DNA from: Cladocopium goreaui
Taxonomy: Eukaryota; Sar; Dinophyceae; Suessiales; Symbiodiniaceae
Reading direction: 5' to 3'
Length of the DNA stretch: 64,000 nucleotides
Assembly: GCA_947184155.2 (NCBI GenBank)
Contig: CAMXCT020001101.1
Span: 295,001-359,000 of the forward strand
Shown here: piece by piece, positions 62,066-64,000 of the stretch
Position numbering within the stretch: position 1 is the first letter of the stretch
Layout: the number at the start of each line of letters is the position of its first letter
The notes under the pieces: generated by a model
What the model was told of the DNA's origin: nothing
Databases searched by the model: none
What the model saw: the letters and a program-made list of their open reading frames with translations, nothing else
Made by a program: the position numbers and the translations under genes

Positions 62066-62420
62066 ACTATAATGTTGATGATGGTGTTAATGTTGCTGAT
62101 GATGTTGATGATGATGATGATGGTGGTGTTGTTGATGATGATGCTGCTGATGATGATGACGATGACGATGAGGGTGACGATAAGGGTGGTGATGGTGATG
62201 GTGATGGTGATGGTGATGGTGATGGTGATGGTGATGATGATGATGATGATGATGACGATGATGATGATGATGATGTGCATGTGCATGTGCATGTGCATGT
62301 GCATGTGCATGTGGATGTGGATGTGGATGTGGACGGGGATGTGGATGTAGATGTGGATGTGGATGTGGATGTTGAAGAGGAGGAGGAGGAAGATGATGAT
62401 GATGTTGAGGAGGATGATGT
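62066..62420. repeat. GAT/GTGATG/GTGCAT microsatellite complex
   Basis: Successive tracts of GATGTT, GATGAT, GGTGAT, GATGAT, GTGCAT, GTGGAT and GAGGAG. Five frames stay open as simple amino-acid runs. Confidence 0.95.
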
Positions 62421-62565
62421 TGAGGAGGAAGACCGATCCCAAGACCGGGAAGCACACTTTGTGCGAGCCTGCGCAGTCGAAATGTACACGAACATTTCAC
62501 AAGAGGCATTTTGTGCAGAAATTCACAGGGAAAATGCCGGACGCTTCCGATACCACCTCGATTGA
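62421..62565 (+). CDS. Dispersed-repeat tail, possibly coding
   Basis: Downstream of an Asp/Glu run the plus frame reads DREAHFVRACAVEMYTNISQ, EAFCAEIHRENAGRFRYHLD and a stop. I recall close relatives of this peptide scattered through Symbiodiniaceae gene models, so it is probably a repeat rather than a unique gene. Confidence 0.45.
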
Positions 62566-62726
62566 ACACCGGGCCTTAACACCTACCGTAAGAGCCCCTC
62601 AGTGTGGACACACTGTTTGGGGAACTAAAAAATAGACTCTCGATGAGTGCCTTGCCCAAGATGTTTGGCATTTTCACCCTTTCGAGGACCAAACAACATG
62701 TGTCAGCAAGAATTCATTCTTGCAGG

Positions 62727-62797
62727 GCATCGAAGGTCTTCGATCACATGTTCGTGTGCTTTGTCTCCAAAAACGTGCTGCCCAGAAATATATAGCA
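62727..62797 (+). CDS. Possible coding exon
   Basis: After AATTCATTCTTGCAG the frame ASKVFDHMFVCFVSKNVLPR, NI ends in a stop. GC3 is good. Another frame (IEGLRSHVRVLCLQKRAAQK) competes. Confidence 0.4.
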
Positions 62798-63083
62798 ACC
62801 CCCGGGATGGCATTGATGGTGGTGTATCATGTTTTATCCATATTTTCCAGGTGCTCAACTTTTCCGCATCTTTTTCGCGGTTTCTATATACCGGTAGGAA
62901 ATCATGAAAGAAAATAGCTTGCATAGTTACATGGCTTCATGATATGTCTCTTACTGCAAATAACCTATCATCAATGTCTCAGTAAGAGATCTTCATTCCT
63001 TTTGGAAACCTATCTTAATGGATATCGAAACTTTCTATGTCTCAATTCTTGTCATTTCAAAAGCGAAAAAGCTGTTTCCTCAG

Positions 63084-63206
63084 CGGCTGGAGCCCGTCGC
63101 CCAAGGCCGGTCCGGAATCTGGGCCCCCCAACAATCGATTGCCAAGCTTCCAACAAGGAACCTGAACTCAGTGCCAATGGGGAACCTTTTCACATCAAAA
63201 ATGTTG
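63084..63206 (+). CDS. Internal coding exon
   Basis: Acceptor GCTGTTTCCTCAG, then AGARRPRPVRNLGPPTIDCQ, ASNKEPELSANGEPFHIKNV, donor GTTG|GTATGT. Both signals strong. Confidence 0.6.
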
Positions 63207-63544
63207 GTATGTTGGGTGAATTGTGATGAAAAGGGGTCTGAAACCTAGGTTTTAGAACAAAAATCCCAAGTATCCTCAGACTTTTGCGAACGAAATTCAC
63301 CTTTTTATGGTGCCTGCAAAGAACTTAACATGTATCAATCGTACGGATTTTGAAAGCACGTCAGGGTTTGTACCAGGAGAAACTTGTTCATTGTGGAACA
63401 ACTTTCCAAGAATCTGGTTGGTATCTTCATCAATAGTTGTTGGCTGTATGTCTATTTAGACGTGCATACATACATAATATATATATATATGCACTTATCG
63501 AAGGATGTTTAGAAGTCGAACTTCCGACAATATGGACAGATGAA

Positions 63545-63764
63545 AAGCAGAGGTGGAGCGGAAGAAAAGAGAAGAGCAGAAGAGAGAAGATCAGAGAAGA
63601 GAAAGAGTCAGAAGAAACAAGATGCAGGTGCGCGAAAAGGTATATAGGAAAGTCGCGAAACACTGTGTTTTTCCAATGATTTGTGGCTCCAGAGGGTCGA
63701 AAAGTAGACTCGCTAAAGCGGCGGGTGCGGAGGCAGCTGGCCAGATGAGATGAAGAATTGCAGG
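63545..63764. repeat. Dispersed repeat flank
   Basis: AGAGAAGA-rich sequence and the block ATGCAGGTGCGCGAAAAGGT through CCAGATGAGATG. I recall this unit preceding the 94-bp repeats in Symbiodiniaceae genomes. No gene called. Confidence 0.5.
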
Positions 63765-64000
63765 CCGTTGTGGTGCGAAGCACATTTCCAAGTCAAAATG
63801 TACAAAACACCACAGTTCCGGACCACTTTTGGAAGTTGAGATGTCGAAAAAGTGCACGCCGTTGTGGCGCGAAGCACATTTCCAAGTCAAAATGTACAAA
63901 GCACCTCAGCTCCGGACCACTTTTGGAAGTTGAGATGTCGAAAAAGTGCACACCGTTGTGGCGCGAAGCACATTTGGAAGTCAAAATGTGCAAAGCACCA
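63765..64000. repeat. 94-bp tandem repeat, truncated by window end
   Basis: CCGTTGTGG(T/C)GCGAAGCACA starts at 63765, 63859 and 63953. About 2.5 copies, more than 90% alike by eye, running off the window. Confidence 0.9.

Noticed and set aside
62087..62569. His-rich and Ser/Thr-rich minus-strand frames
   Set aside because: They are complementary readings of the GAT/GTGATG microsatellite.
1..64000. tRNA, rRNA, snRNA or spliced-leader genes
   Set aside because: I looked for T-loop/anticodon patterns, conserved rRNA blocks and the dinoflagellate spliced-leader core and found nothing convincing by eye.

Overview
The window looks like nuclear DNA of a dinoflagellate, most likely a member of the Symbiodiniaceae or another Suessiales. 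Three things point there. First, a gene at 16926-18884 (minus) encodes about twenty 22-residue LPSNLQSLTFG..FNQ-type repeats behind a ubiquitin-like N-terminus, an arrangement I associate with these algae. Second, several dispersed repeats are ones I recall from Symbiodiniaceae: the 16-bp CACACAGAAGCTTTTA array with its 72-bp and GATGTGAA/GATGAGAA followers (39476-40490), the GAT-rich tract with a conserved tail (62062-62565), and the 94-bp unit at the right end. Third, the gene architecture is typical: short exons, introns of roughly 50-130 bp, GC and GA donors beside GT, and no long open frames outside repeats. This assignment rests on recognition, not on a database search.

There is no operon-like organisation and no RNA gene that I can support. 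Coding capacity is scattered in exons of about 45-330 bp on both strands. I called them by frame openness, codon choice, splice signals and, where possible, phase agreement between neighbouring exons. Most have no recognisable family. The reconstructions I trust most are: the leucine-rich-repeat-like gene (16926-18884, minus, one GA-AG intron); two-exon C-termini at 10395-10717 (minus), 14301-14593 (plus), 16310-16700 (minus), 19338-19589 (plus), 24411-24908 (minus), 36565-36859 (plus), 45593-45897 (minus), 55518-56519 (plus, one membrane span), 57968-58565 (minus) and 59088-59365 (minus); and single exons such as 37662-37966 (plus), 25973-26275 (plus), 33202-33372 (minus), 46408-46579 (minus) and 38784-38905 (plus).

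The most striking content is a swarm of short (about 70-140 bp) inverted-repeat elements, some 40 copies in at least four families. Family A (outer TIR TACCCTCTGGTAAAC), its relative A' (TACCCTCTGGTAATCAAA), family B (GTTGGTGGTTTGG ... CAACCAG) and family E (TACTGTGGATGGTTGCG) all carry or border GT(or GC)...AG. In several genes an element is the whole intron, with flanking exons joining in phase. Two B copies have 8-9 bp target-site duplications that sit exactly against GT and AG, and one A copy is flanked by an 8-bp duplication. I interpret these as introner-like elements: non-autonomous DNA transposons that arrive as ready-made introns.

Layout: 1-11 kb small exons with A/B elements; 11-14.2 kb AT-rich and microsatellite-rich; 14.2-30 kb exons, the LRR-like gene and many elements; 30-39 kb exons on both strands; 39.4-40.5 kb composite satellite; 40.5-43.1 kb sparse exons; 43.4-44.4 kb TTTAGG-rich and AAGCAGA tracts; 45-51 kb exons with GGGCCCGTT tracts; 51.8-53.2 kb 22-bp satellite; 53.4-61.8 kb exons with A, B and E elements; 62-64 kb low-complexity and dispersed repeats.
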